A DNA stretch of 64,000 nt from Saccharum officinarum (Eukaryota > Streptophyta > Magnoliopsida > Poales > Poaceae). Shown here piece by piece: positions 35,009 through 47,282 of this stretch (its first letter is position 1; each line of letters opens with the position of its first letter). The notes beneath the pieces were generated by a model. It saw only the letters and a list, made by a program, of their open reading frames with translations, was not told where the DNA came from and did no database searches. The position numbers and the translations under genes are program-made. The stretch spans positions 13,331,356-13,395,355 of the forward strand of contig CM036223.1 of NCBI GenBank assembly GCA_020631735.1, written 5' to 3'.

Positions 35009-35300
35009 TCAAAATATATACAGCATGTATATCAACAAAATACAACCTTGTCTAAATCTGCCAAAACGGACATCAATCAAACTCTATGACAGCTTGCGGC
35101 ACCACTTTGTGGCAGCAACAACAGCACTAATCAGCATTCCACGAAACACACCCTTCTTGAGCTCCGGTAGTCCCTGCAGGAGACGTGACCTGATCTTTCA
35201 GTTGCCCGGGATGTTTTCCCGTCTCACCAAGGTTGTAGCACCAAGAACCTAAACAACATATATATAATACACAAAAATGTCTATAATAAAGTGCAGACAG

Positions 35301-35603
35301 CGAATGATATCAACCAATACAACATGGCAATGGTTCCTAGAACGTCATCGAGTTAGTTGACTTGGTTATCATTTTCGGTTGCTCCCTAAGGGGCCTTTTG
35401 TTATTGTTAGGTGTTAGCGGGTTGCGCTTCAGTCGGTTTTTATTTCGGTGAGGAGTGGTTTCAGGCTTTTTTATCTTGTTTTGGTGGTTCTTTCAATCCC
35501 GGCTGAAGCGCTTAGGTGAGTAGCTCTTTTTGTACTAAAACCTTTTTTTGGCTTTTCCCGTCTAATAAAAATTGCGGCAAAGCTTTTGCCATCCTTTCAA
35601 AAA
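35301..35603 (+). mobile_element. 5'-truncated LINE copy with 13 bp target duplication
   Basis: The insert ends gtctaataaaaattgcggc...catcctttcaaaaaaa, a LINE-type 3' UTR and A tail. It is flanked by aaagtgcagacag at 35288-35300 and 35604-35616, a duplication typical of target-primed reverse transcription. Only about 300 bp of the 3' end was copied. Confidence 0.8.
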
Positions 35604-35616
35604 AAAGTGCAGACAG

Positions 35617-35807
35617 TGGTGAAGTAAACTATGTACATATAATGCATAAAGGAACTCAATTTTCTGAAGCAAGATACAAATGTCTACCATATGGTGGTGA
35701 CTTAAAAGAATCACAATGCAAATGCAAAGAGTGTATCACAACATATCTCAATGGAATGAATGCTCACTGTTTGAGATGCAAGACCAAGGGCAAGGTCCCA
35801 AGGAAAT
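35617..35807 (+). pseudogene. Cys-rich ORF fragment of unknown origin
   Basis: An open stretch reads H-K-G-T-Q-F-S-E-A-R-Y-K-C, then C-K-C-K-E-C and H-C-L-R-C-K. It is cut on the left by the LINE insertion and on the right by the LTR starting at 35808. The Cys spacing suggests a zinc-binding piece. I do not recognise the family. Confidence 0.35.
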
Positions 35808-37082
35808 TGTTGACGGTAGTTATCATCCATCATAAACCGTCAATATAATGCATGAATATGATCACCAAGATAGGTTTAGGGGTTTAAACTGACAAATTCC
35901 ACGAGTTTTGGTGAATCTATGTTTTCAGCAGGGTTTATTCAGAAATCCGTCAAGGTGGACCCAATTGACAGAATTAATCGTAATTATCCGCAATGAAGAC
36001 AACTTCAGAAGGTTCTAGGAGATACTAGAGGACAGCCCACCGAAGAAGACTGTGACAGGGTGGGCGCCGGCTAGCCCAGGGGTCCCACAGGATAGTCCCT
36101 CCTTGCTACGTCGGTTCCCCACCGCCTTAGGGTTTTCATCTCTGCCGTTCTTTCAAGTCAGTTTGATTCGAGGGTCCAGGACTGGCGCTACCCCCTATAT
36201 ATATCAGCCCCTACCACCCCCTGATATAACCCTGATCATCAAGACAGAAAAATCATCGGATCAAAAGTTAGGGTTTCTAGAGAGAATAGAATAGATCTTC
36301 AATTCCTCAAAGTTCAAGTATATGCTAGTTATCAAGATTCAAGTAGAGTTGGGTAATTGCTCAGGATTCTGGATTTGTCGTCTGGAAGCTCGTAAAGCTA
36401 TTGTATCTCTCTATTATTCATGGCTTTGTGCTATTTCAATAATATGATTTTGGATCAAAAGTCATGATTGATAATGAATTTATGCATAAGTTCGCAAAGC
36501 GCTTAGCTCAGTACTCGAGTGAGCTAAGTGGTCGATATTATGTAAGCATGGTGCTTAAATACTGTTTACCTACGGATACACTCTATGTTCCGGGCCATGT
36601 GGTAGATCGCGAGTGTGACACTCTCATTTAGTCCTTTGTAGTCCACTCCCCGTTTGTAGAACAAGTAAGACCTGATTGCGAAGGGAGTCAAGCTCTGCTC
36701 TTGATCTTCCTTAGTAATGTCATTTATGTGAAGATGAAGAATTAATTATGCTATAGATGAAAGTATATATACTAGAGTGTGCAAAAGAGACTTGGTAAAT
36801 AAGAAATAACTTAGGATTCCTTTATCTTAATTAATCTCCTGCCTAGCCATATTACATTTATGAGTATTTATTTGTATCTCTGGATTATTGTTATCAATGC
36901 CTTACACTTATCGTTTATTTATTATTTAGCTTACCCCTGTTATAGCATGAGAGTGGAGTTAATGATCTTATCATAAGTATACATATTTGTCAATATCTCT
37001 AGCCACCCCATCGCTCCTCCCTGTGAAAAAAATATAAATAACGATACCTGATATACTCCCGGGTGAAATGCTACAATGGTAT
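35808..37082 (+). mobile_element. Truncated Gypsy LTR
   Basis: Starts TGTTGACGGTAG and has a TATA stretch (ctatatatat near 36195). It also contains typical LTR leader text up to tatactcccgggtgaaatgctacaatggtat, where the usual continuation of this LTR type is missing. No internal domain follows and no target duplication was found, so it is a truncated solo or partial LTR. Confidence 0.65.
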
Positions 37083-37674
37083 ACAGAAACTATAAGATAA
37101 TTTCCATACTTCTAATTAATATAGACATCAACTATGAAAAATATGCTCTCAATAGATAACTTCTACAAATAAAATGTTCAGCTAATAGTCTATCTTCTCT
37201 CTCATAGTATCTACATGTGACATCTCTTTGTGTGTTGGTTCTCGTGTAGACATGGTTTTTTATATGAAATTGTTTCCTTCTCTCTTTTTAATATAGCAAC
37301 ACATCAATATTTTGCTTATTTGACACACTAATTACTGGCTATAGAAACCATCTAATTTTTTGGTTAGGAGTGCCCTGATACTAACTAAGAGAGGGACCCC
37401 AAATGCCCTATCGGCTATGGCTGAGTGCCGACTGCGCGTCCACACCACACGCCATTCTTTCTCTCATAACTTATGTTATATTTTGTTAGGGCCTCTAAAT
37501 AGAATATTTGTCAGCTGCGATTCTATTGGTATAAATGTTACGGACACTAATAATCAATATATTAATCAAGACACATGAGTATATATGACCTGTGTTTGAG
37601 AATTCTTAAAAGTAGCAACCTAAGTAGACAGTAGATCAAACTCCATATGATCTCTATAATCAGTATGTATACTA
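37083..37674. other. AT-rich intergenic DNA
   Basis: No supported ORF or element end seen. Confidence 0.4.
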
Positions 37675-37935
37675 CTCCCTCCGTCCGAAAAAGATGACAT
37701 TCTCGCTTTTTTAGAGTTAAACGATTTAAAGTTTGACCAAAATTATATAAAAATACTAACATTTATGATACAAATAAGTAATATTAAATTAGTTATGGAA
37801 TATATTTTTGTAGTAAATTTAGTTGAAGATATAATAAATATTAATAGTTACTATTTACTATAAATTTGGTTAAATTTAAGTTAGCTTGACTTCTATAAAT
37901 TCTATAGTTGCATCCTTTTTAAGTTGGAGGACGTA
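37675..37935. mobile_element. Stowaway-type MITE (degenerate right end)
   Basis: Begins ctccctccgtccgaaaaag after TA (37673-37674) and ends in a decayed inverted copy near ctttttaagttggaggacgta. This is the classic Stowaway terminus and TA target in grasses. Confidence 0.75.
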
Positions 37936-37979
37936 TGATCCTAATTTATATGGGTCTTTACTGTTTTGACCCCTAATTA

Positions 37980-39110
37980 GTATGCGATAATGTCAGTCCA
38001 TGGGTGTCCATCCAGTCCGGATGTGGCTCATCCTAATTCACTCATCCGCTCTCTCTAAAAAAACCAACACGCACACACAGGGGTGTTGTCCGGAAATTTG
38101 CCAAATCGACCTCGAGCCAGCCCATCCGCCTGCCTGCCCCTCTCCACTTCCGCTTCCTCTCCCTCCCTCTAGCTCCACTGCTCAGCTCCGGCGGAAGAAC
38201 AACATGTTGGCCTCGGCGTTGTCGCCGTCGACGAGTGAGGAGAAGCAAGGAGGTGGCGCCTATCAGGCACTGCAAGGGCGTCAACGACCTCAACAAGGTC
38301 GTGCTCCGCGAGGTCCAGGGAAGCTCCGCAGAGGTACCCTTCTGCCACTCCCGCGAGTCACCGGCATGTCATGGTGTTTGCCATGGTGCTGTTCGAAGCC
38401 CGATTTCTCGGTTGCTGCCCTAACATTTTTCCTCCCCTATGCTGCATATGTATATTTCAGATGTTTCAGATGTATGTTGCAATTGTTTCATCTTGATGTT
38501 GCAAAAGTAGATCGGGGGATGTTGCACATGTTGCAAGTGTTTCAGAAGCATATTGCAAGCGCTTGTTTAAAATATTTCATCTATTTCCAGATGTATGTTG
38601 CAATCATTTTTTATCTGGATGTTGCATATGTTTCATACATATATTGCAACAGTATGTTCCAAATGTTTCAGTTGTTTCAATCTTATGTTGCAGCAAAGTG
38701 GTTTCATGTTGCAAGTCGCAATTTTGGATGTTTCATGTGTTTCACACACATGTTGCAAGTGCACGTTCCAAATGTTTCATCTATTTTCATATGTATGTTG
38801 CATTCAAATATTTTTCATATTGAAGTGTTTTATGTTGCTCGGTCGGGGGCGAGCTGAGGGCGAGCAGACTGGGCGCGCGATGCGCCGGGTGTCGATAGAC
38901 GGTGGTGCTGCGATCACGGCGCGCTCGTCCTCAGCCGGCTCCTGAGTGCCACTCGCGCGGAGAGAAAGGAGGGGGTCAAGGGCGACTGGCGGGCGAAGTG
39001 CGTGCGTGGGGCGGGGCAAAGGCGGATGGGATCGGGGCGAAGACGGACGGGTGTGGGCTGCGCGGGCGTCCGGACGTGCGGACATCCGGGCGCTAGTCAC
39101 ACCCATTAGT
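37980..39110. mobile_element. Probable non-autonomous DNA transposon carrying gene pieces
   Basis: The left part (atgggtgtccatccagtccggatgt, from about 38000) and the right part (read inverted, atgggtgtgactagcgcccggatgt, ending about 39105) are imperfect inverted repeats. The interior has a captured exon (next entry), a 400 bp stretch repeating atgttgcaagtgtttca-like units (38440-38850) and a GC-rich block (38830-39090). No clear target duplication was found, so the superfamily is open. A long open frame through the repeat units is fortuitous. Confidence 0.5.
38268..38335 (+). pseudogene. Captured exon fragment resembling glucose-6-phosphate 1-epimerase N-terminus
   Basis: The frame reads C-K-G-V-N-D-L-N-K-V-V-L-R-E, then G-S-S-A-E-V before a gta donor-like site. 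This resembles the start of plant putative glucose-6-phosphate 1-epimerases (a V-N-G-L-x-K-V-V-L-R-E, G-S-S-A-E-V-type segment, from memory). Only about 22 codons are left. The match is tentative. Confidence 0.35.
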
Positions 39111-39479
39111 GTGTGGATGGTGTTGTATATGATTCATAAAAAGGGCGGGCTGTAATACTCGATGAATGTGGATGGTATTGTATATGGTTTCGAAAAAGGA
39201 GGTGTTGTTTGTTGATTTTTTTTAGCTTGGTACTGAAACCAAGGGTTCTATAGAAGAAAAAGTTATCCAATTTAATATCTAGGAAAACAGCAGAAACCTT
39301 ATTTAATTCAAAATCCTATATTTTTTTACGCAAATTTGCTAGCTTGTACGGGCTTTGCACACATATTTCAGCCCACTTAGACGACTGTACGTGTACCCTG
39401 TGTCCACTTATTTCAGCCCACTTAGACGGTTGTACGTGTGCCCTCGGTGTCCACTTAGCTTGTACGGGCTTTGCACCCA

Positions 39480-39715
39480 TATTTCCACCTGTCCAATCGG
39501 CCCAAGGCTTGGAAGCACAGTAATTTTTTCGTTTTTATTTGGCAATTAGTGTTCAATTATGGGCTAATTAGGTTCGAAAGATTTGTTTCGTGATTTACAA
39601 CCAAACTGTGTAATTAGTTATTTTTTTATCTATATTTAATACTCCATGCATGTATCTAAAGATTCGATGTGATGAGAAATCTTGTAAAATTTTTAGAACT
39701 TTGAAGCTACGTTTG
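39480..39715 (-). mobile_element. Partial MITE, same family as 47283-47524
   Basis: Shares, in reverse orientation, the aaccaaactgtgtaattagtta and tttatctatatttaatactccatgcatg blocks with the complete copy at 47283-47524. The ends are worn. Confidence 0.6.
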
Positions 39716-39739
39716 TTTTGGACGCGGCCCTCTGTGTCT

Positions 39740-40450
39740 GTCACAGGGTGTTTTGGTACTCCGGGCTTCCGGCGACCTGCCTTCCCACAACCACAAGCGC
39801 AACCGCACGGCCGGTGGCGCGCTGCTGCTCTGCTCCACCGTATAACGGTGAGGATCACGCCATCACGGCGAGCTAGCACGTCGAGTGACGCTAATGCGGT
39901 CACTCGGCTCAGCAGCGCTAGAGAACGGCCAAGTGGGGAAAGCTTCACACCGTCACGCGATCGAGGTGCTCGACGAAATGGCCACTTGGCGAGGTTCACT
40001 CAAGGGGCGTCCCGCGGGCCGTTCACAAGACAGCATCCATTCTCATCCTTGGGCTCAGCGGAGAGGTCACTTCAGGATGCCAGAGGTGCCCCAGGCTGTT
40101 GATGCGCAAGAGCCAAAGAGCAGAGGACATGGTAAGAGGTCTCTATTCCTGATCCAATGTCGTAGCTTTCAGGAGCTTGACGGGTGGTATGTCTCTTTGC
40201 AGGAAGGTCAGTGAGAACTGGAGAATATGCCAATGGGAAATTTGCTTCCTGAACACCGTGACACATGTACCTGTGTTCCATGTCAATGCGACAATGTCTT
40301 CCACAGAATATGCAGGCAGCCAGACACGGGTACTGAAATGAGAATTTATGCCAAGTGGAAGAGCTCGTGCAAGACTCGGTTTTTTATAGCCGTCACCACC
40401 TACCTGCAGGAAGCTTCATGTAATCCACTCTCTATATGCATCCTCTGAAA
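39740..40450 (+). pseudogene. Exon-like gene remnant, unidentified
   Basis: GC-rich sequence with splice-like sites (ggtaagag near 40130, tttgcag near 40202) and short open frames such as M-P-E-V-P-Q-A-V-D and C-T-C-V-P-C-Q-C-D. It could be a captured fragment or a degraded gene. I recognise no family. Confidence 0.3.
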
Positions 40451-42289
40451 AAACAACACTTTCTTTTTGACAAACCATCTGTTCAACAAATTGACTCGTA
40501 TTCTTTTTTAAAAAATGACTTGCTCCTCTGGATGTTACTCTCGGCAGGTTATTTCTGAAGGAGCCAGCTAGAATGCACTGTTAAGCACTGTTGGTGTGGC
40601 GACTAATGGTAAATTTGCACTACAGCTGTTGAAATGGCATACTTTAGCTCACATTTGTACTTCATGTCGAGCTATTCTTGGCTTCTGTTTCAAAATTCAT
40701 GAGTTTCATATCAAAATACCATAATAACTATGCAGAAAATCAGGGGTCAGATAGAGATGGAATACAAAGAGATCATATGCTAATATTAGACAAGCGTGTG
40801 CACACACACGCACCCAAGTAAAACCCCCATCTTCAGGAAACTGGTTCAAAAACATGTCCAGCAAGGGGTTGGCACCGCATCTTTCAAAACACCTTTGAGA
40901 GCAAAAGTTGCTTGTTAATAAGGCAACGGAACGTCATGCTTATAATTTGCATGTATTGATGCTTGTGGACAAAGTTACGAAAATATAGCTCCATAGTGCA
41001 AGTCGCAAGCAACAGAAATGGGAAGGAAAAACAGTCCTTCCTGAGTTACTGAAGGTCACAAGCAATATACCTGTTAAAGGCTTACTTTTTCGTAACCTTT
41101 CAAATCAGACTTGTCAGCATTGACTTCATTTTTTTCTTTGATAATGACAATGCTTAGCAAACTGGAAAGCTCTATAAATAATGATGATGTGAAAAAGCAG
41201 AAGGGGACAGATATAGCAGCTTACAGTGGATGACAAGCTTTCTTCACTTATAGTTGCTGTTCCATGTTGTGAACAAATTAAAAGCACAATGACTTTCTAA
41301 CCGTTGTCTGACATGGCACTGAGTTGTACTAACACAATACAAGCATCAATGGTTTTAAGTCGTATTTTCCTTATGATGGAAAGTGTATTTTCCTACGATA
41401 AAGATTTTTAAATCTCACTGCATTTCATAACTTTGTGCATTTCCCATGAATATCTTCATATTTTTCAAACTTTATCAGTCCCTTTCTGCTAATGGGTGAA
41501 ACTTTTGTGAAAGTTTGAAGTTACATCTTGTTGAATTATAAAGTTCTCTTCTGCAAGAGAGCAACTACACAGCCCCAAGTACATACTGACGGTCAGTAAG
41601 CACAATAGTATTTATGATTTGCAATATGGAACATTGTTTTAAATAGTTGGATTCAATGATAGTCACTCTCAGTTGCAATGTTAGAGCACTTGGACAAACT
41701 GGGTCAAATGGATTTGACAAGTTGGTGTGCACATATCACCCATTGATTGGGCAACCATCCAGCATGTTGTAAATGCATGATAGCCATGTTTGTCGCCTCT
41801 TTTTTTCGCATATACTTTTAGGATAAGGATGGTATATGGTGTGCAGATTTTTCTTGGTCTTAGGTGGATTGGTAACTGATGAAGGTCCCATGAATTGACT
41901 ATGAGGGCGCTGGTACCTGGCTTGCTGCCGACAATTTGCAAGGACTTTGTAGAACGATTTACCAACAATTATTTTGGTCAAAACACATGTTTAATCAATT
42001 TTTTGTATCACTAATAAATAATCAGATGGTCATACATGTTTGCCACGAAAAAGAAGTTTTTGGCACAGTTTTATTACATCCTCACAATCAAACACAACAG
42101 TCAAATGAACACCGCGTGATGTACAACAAAGTGTGATCACCTCCTTTTTCTTCAGTTTTCTAGGTTATTGTGCTGTCTCCGTGTTCATGTAGCAAGCTAG
42201 TTATACAGCTAATTCGCTCATTACTTATTGCAATATCACATCCCACACCAAACACACACTGCGCGCACATGTACTGACAACCGGTATGG
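40451..42289. other. Region downstream of the peroxidase gene
   Basis: AT-rich, no supported gene or element borders. Confidence 0.5.
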
Positions 42290-43902
42290 TTAGCTTGCAG
42301 CCACTCCAGTGAATCCTGAAGAACCTGATCGACGGCCGAGAACATCGGCAGCGGCATTAGCAGGGTTGATGACCCTGCAGTTGCGCCTGATCTCGCCCTG
42401 TGTCCCGGTGAGCACCTCGATCTTCCCCATCTTGATCATGGACTTGGCAAACTTGCTCTTCCATTTCGCCTCGCTGCGCACGAAGGAGTCGACCAGCGCC
42501 TTCATCGTCGCGTTGGTGAGCAGTGCCGCGTCCGACGTGAAGAGGCCGAGGTTGTTGGTGAGGCCGACGTAGTACTTGTTGTCGAACTTTTCCGGCGTGA
42601 TGAGGTCCATGAACGTCGTCGTGTTGGGGAAGAACTGGCTGCTGTTGGACGGGCAGATGCTCTTGAGGAGAAACGCGTAGGCTTTGCTCAGCGCCGGATC
42701 AATCTGTAGTAGGCCATAGCAGTAGCAGTGGATAACCCAGGTGAGAAGAACCAACTATTCCACAAGCTTGAGCAGCCTAGCTTTTACATCTTAGTGAGGG
42801 AAGTGTTATGCTTTGCTTACCCCGTCAGCTGAGCCATTGAAGTTGTAGAGCCGGTCGCCCCGTTGGCCAATTCCGGCGAAGCTGCTGCAGTGGGAGACGC
42901 CGAGGGTGTGTGCGCCGGAGAGGACGACCATGTCCTCAAGGGTGAGGTTCTTGGAGGCAAAGTTGTTTACCAGTTGGGTGGCATTGAAAAACGGCGGAGG
43001 CAGGTTGCTCAGGGCCTGAGTGGCATTGGATATCCGGCCGTCACGGCGTCCGGATGGCACCTGGTAGCCGAGGCCACCGGTGAGCACAACGCTGTCCCTC
43101 GCTGCGAAGGCGAGGATGTCGGCGCAAGAGACCACGCCGGGGCACTGCGCCTCCAGGGACGCCTTGGCGCGGTCGACCACGTCGAAGAACCTGAGGCTTG
43201 GGTTGTTGGCTGCTGAGTCCTTCTCCGCCGTGTTGTTGGCCGTGGAGTCAATCAGCACCGAGCCGTCGCAGCCCTGCAAGGAGTTTACTTGAAGGGTCAC
43301 ACAGGTATAGTCCTTGCTCTTTGCTCTGCTTTTGAATAGACATCGTGTTCTAGACTTCTAGTATGTGTAGGGTTCAACCTCCGAAACTTGGATTGCTCGC
43401 ATATGGGAAAAGTTTTGACATGGAATGGAAACAATCATATATCTAGTCTAGATACCTGAAGTCATGCAAAAGACTTCTATACTGTCAACTTTTCAAGAAC
43501 TTCTTTACATGATTTTTTCTATAAAAAAATCTTACTAAAGTTATGTATGTAGGAAAAAAAATGCAAAGCAAGATGGAGGGAGCATTTTAGGACATGCTGA
43601 ACAGTATCTAGCTATACAGTAAGCTGCAGACGATACTACATCGTTGTACATGTGCTTTCTTTTGTTTTTTGATGAATAAATAAACATGTGCTTACTCTGA
43701 CGAAGCAGTCATGGAAGTGCATGCGGATGAGCGCCGGAGCGACGCCGGAGTTGTTGCCGAACGCGGCGGCTACGGTCTGCTGCACGATGGTCTCGGCGGA
43801 GGGGCACGTCTTGTTGTAGAAGCCGACGTCGAGGCGGGCTCTGACCGAGACCAGCGCCGCGAGGAGCGTGGCGACGAGCAGGCAGCAGCGCTTAGTCGTC
43901 AT
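42290..43902 (-). CDS. Class III secretory plant peroxidase (3 exons)
   Basis: Haem peroxidase of the cell wall or apoplast, oxidising phenolics with hydrogen peroxide. Exons on the minus strand are 43902-43696, 43273-42821 and 42703-42290. Both introns are GTAAGC...CAG and phase 0. Together they encode 357 residues, in the usual family range. The ATG at 43902 gives a clean signal peptide (about residues 1-22) before R-L-D-V-G-F-Y. A longer in-frame start at 43977 would spoil it. Distal site R-M-H-F-H-D-C-F has Arg60 and His64. G-C-D-G-S-V and the R-D-S-V family segment follow. Proximal [12 protein letters not shown] has His about 191. Cys residues for the conserved disulfides are present, and there are several N-x-S/T sites. 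All key residues and splice sites look intact. The member within the large family cannot be named from this. Confidence 0.93.
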
Positions 43903-43980
43903 GGCTACTGCAGGGCTCGTGCTGTTGCTCTGCTGCCGTTTAGTCTGGATGCATGAGCATGGATGGCCGTCGCACAAGGG

Positions 43981-43990
43981 GGGTTTATAG
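43981..43990 (-). promoter_or_regulatory. TATA box of the peroxidase gene
   Basis: CTATAAACCC on the minus strand about 80 bp before the chosen ATG, a normal plant core promoter distance. It supports transcription of this gene and the downstream start. Confidence 0.7.
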
Positions 43991-45480
43991 CGCGGTGGGA
44001 CACAAATTCTTGCCGACCTCTAAAAAATGGAAGGGCGGTTTTGTCACAGTTGAAGGCACCCTGAACCTTATCCGAAAATAGGTGAGTTCTTTTCTTTTAC
44101 ATACACTGTATTGGCTCTCATTATCTCTCTCTCTTTTGTTTTTTGGCAAGGAAGGAACTTCATTGGTATTAAGTGCAGTGTACACGAATCAGATCGACCA
44201 GATCCCAGTTTACACTCCTAACAGGGCACGCACTGATTGAGTGATTGTGATGCTTGTGAATGAGCACAAGAAAAAGCAAGAGAAGCTCTACGTACGGACA
44301 GCAGACTTTGCCTGTGAAGCTAATATACGTGCTGTCAGATTCGAGCTCTACTATTGATTTCTTTTAGATGGCAGGCGCCGCAAAAGATGGTTAGTTACGC
44401 ACTTACTGATACACTTGACCTGTCTTTCTTTAGAGAAAACAGGCTCTTATATATTAACAGAAAATCGTTCTTCTCTTGCTTGTCTATTGTCTAGTATGTC
44501 AGTGTTAATCCAGTGTTCTTTTTTGGGTTCATTTTGTCAGTAGCATTGATCACTTGATTGGCCAGTTACCCTTTATTTGGGTCTGAAGTCCATTAAACAT
44601 CCCTGTTATCCAATTTGGTGGTGGTTGAGCGTTAAACAGATATGCGTCTTCCCTGAATTGACCGAAAACATGTGCTTCAGGCTCTGGTCCACGTTCAGAG
44701 TGGCCAGAGTCGTCGTCAGAAGCTAGCCGTCACATGAGGGAAGCCACAAAAGTAAGTTCGAGTTCTGGCTTGTGAAAGAAGATGATTGTAGGTTTTTATT
44801 TTACTTTATTGCTTTAATTTACTTTTGTTATTTTTTGCTTTGCGCACTATGTATAAACTTAATTAGATGAGTTTTAAACATGTGAAAGGGGCAAACAGGC
44901 AAGATCCGTTTCCCATTATTGGCCATACTTACATATATATATATAGATTATATAAGCATAATATCGTGCTTTTGGATACTTACATCTACATCTCATAGGA
45001 TGTATCTAGAGTTAATGAGTTTGACAACAAAATATTATGTGTATTATCTAATTACAAAATTAAAGTCAGAGCCAGGTATGTACGGAGTATGTTTATGTTT
45101 TTGCACATTAACTATTATACCAACAATCTTAATCAAATCAAGTTTTGCTTTCTGCAATCTTCAGACAAGGAAGTACGGGTAATGATTCTGGCATGTATGG
45201 AGAACGAATACAGATGCTTTGGTTTTCTGCAATATCTCTGTCAAATCAATTACACTTGCACGTGGAAAACCAAAGCATATCTATTCCTTTGGAGAACGAA
45301 TAGATAATCAGCAACGTGCTGGAAGACCAGAAACATTGAACAAGTCGTGACCGAAAACAGTGACATCCACAAAACATGTATGGAATAAAGGAAATTAGAT
45401 ATTGAATAGTATTGGCAGCTACAAAAGTACTAGTAGAAAGTTCATCATATGCAAGTGGGAAGGAACGGCCTTTACTAGTA
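43991..45480. other. Upstream region of the peroxidase gene
   Basis: About 1.5 kb with simple-sequence runs (ctctctctctttt near 44127) but no ORF or element end that I can support. Confidence 0.4.
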
Positions 45481-45623
45481 CTCTATCCGCTCTAAATTAT
45501 AAGTCGCTTTGACTTTTTGATTCATCCATTTTGTTACGTATCTAGACATATTATCCATCTAGATGTATAGCAAAATGGATGTACCAAAAAGTTAAAATAA
45601 TTTATAATTTGAATAAGAGGGAG
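45481..45623. mobile_element. Stowaway-type MITE (143 bp)
   Basis: Ends ctctatccgctctaaattataag and, inverted, ctccctcttattcaaattataaa. Flanked by TA on both sides (45479-45480 and 45624-45625). Confidence 0.8.
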
Positions 45624-45654
45624 TAGCATTTAATATGAGGAAATTTAGTTAGTA

Positions 45655-46880
45655 CTAGTCCTCTCCTCGTCCGGACCCCGCACCGCCACCACGCGGGCGG
45701 CTCGGGCGGCCAACCCTAGCCGCTGCGCCCTCTCCCACCCTTCCAATCTCCAGTCGCGCTGCCGCCAAAGCGGGCCGCCGGCAAGGCCGCGCGGCCGGCC
45801 AGGATGGCGGCGGTGTGGCCCTCTCAGCTGGTGGTGTGGCGGCGCTGGACGACGCGGCTAGGTGGGGCGACTCGCCCGAGCCGCGTGGGGCTCGGCGAGG
45901 TCGCCGACCACGACCGCGGCGGCGCCGGCCAGTGGCCCGGGCAGGCGCAGGGCGGTGCGGCGGTGGACGGGTGGATTTGGGCCCTGCGGGCCTGGATCTG
46001 GCATCCTTGGTCTAGGCTGGTGCTGTCCCTCTGCCGGCAGTACCCTGCTCCGTTTGGTGGTGGATCGTCGGCGGCGGCCGACGTGCCGTTCATCTAGCGG
46101 CGGTGGCGGCGGGTCAGGATTGGGCCCCCTGGGTCTGGATCTGATCCACGGTCAGCGTCGGGGCTGCCCGCCTTCTGAGCGTCTCTGATGGTGGCCTTCC
46201 GGTGAAGGCGGTCTTCCATGTTGGTTGGGCGCAGAGTCGACGGTGGTGGCGGCGGCTTGGGCGAAATCCTTGCCTAGCGTGTTATGCCGGGCCGGCGGTG
46301 GTGGAACTTTTGTGCCACACACCTTGTTGAAGGCGCCGCTGGAGCCGTTTGTCAGTCCGTTCCTTGCTGCGTCCGCGGGCGTTCAATAACTGGGTGAAAA
46401 CCTAGCCTGGTTTCTTCGGGCCGGCGGCGATGGCGCAGGCGCGTCGTCGAAGTTCTTGATCGCCAAGGCCGGGCAGTATTCCCGTGTGGTTACCTTGTTC
46501 GGTGTTCAGCTCAAGGCGGAGGTGGCATTCGATGGCGTAATAGCTCGGCGTTCGGTGGTCTACACCAAGTGCTTCGTGCTATTGCCAAGGAAGAAGCATC
46601 TAGTCTTCAATGATGGTCAGTGTCCAACGTTTTCTGTACCTTTATTAGGTCTGACAAACGTGTTGGGCGGCTTCGTCTTGACGTTGGTGATCTTATTACG
46701 TGGAATTGACATCACGGTGGAAGTCAGAGGTCGCGTAGGACTACTCGAGCTCCTTGTTGGAGATGTATTTTCTTCAGTCAATTTCTTTCTTTACTTTTTG
46801 TTGCTGTAATAATTTGGCCTGATTCTACCCACGGGTAGATGAAGCCGAATAGTTTCTATCCTTTATCTAAAAAAAGGAGC
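45655..46880 (+). mobile_element. Probable non-autonomous non-LTR element (GC-rich 5' part, LINE-like 3' tail)
   Basis: A very GC-rich start is followed by text ending tagatgaagccgaatagtttctatcctttatctaaaaaaa, which resembles 3' tails of grass non-LTR elements. No endonuclease or reverse transcriptase is present. Open frames in the GC part conflict between strands and look compositional. I found no target duplication. Confidence 0.45.
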
Positions 46881-47282
46881 AGCCTTTTAAAGCGTTGACT
46901 CTACTATGTTGACCAACATCACGTACGGATGCAGGATACACGTACAGCGAAATACCGTGATAAGCAATTTTTCAATTTTTTTAAATAAAAAAAGACAAAC
47001 AAGGATACATCACGGTTTGATGTCATGTGACCATCCATTTTCAAAACATGGACCATTCTTCCAACGCAGCTGATGAATCATGCATGTGCCCCATTGGCTG
47101 ATTCCGGAGGTTGCATCTTCTTGCCTAGCTTCTTGGTGATATGTCTCCTCTTACACTAGCCTGACAGTAACCCATCAGTGCCTGTCTGTCCAGTAATTGC
47201 TCCATCAGTGTCAAGTTGCCTCAACTCCTGGACCATGCTAAGACTGGATACCACACTTACACTTGCCCAACCATATTGGTTA
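46881..47282. other. Intergenic DNA
   Basis: About 400 bp with no supported feature. Confidence 0.4.

Noticed and set aside
35808..37082. A complete solo LTR with target duplication
   Set aside because: gaaat occurs before the start and again near 37064, but the second is inside LTR-like sequence and not after a CA end.
38000..38857. 285-codon open frame
   Set aside because: It runs through the repeated atgttgcaagtgtttca units and a different frame carries the only gene-like segment. Most likely fortuitous.
45804..46188. GC-rich ORFs on both strands
   Set aside because: No motif and conflicting frames. Interpreted as the GC-rich 5' part of a non-LTR-like element.
46456..46809. 117-codon ORF with a hydrophobic C-terminus
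   Set aside because: It lies at the 3' tail of the same non-LTR-like element and shows no recognisable domain.
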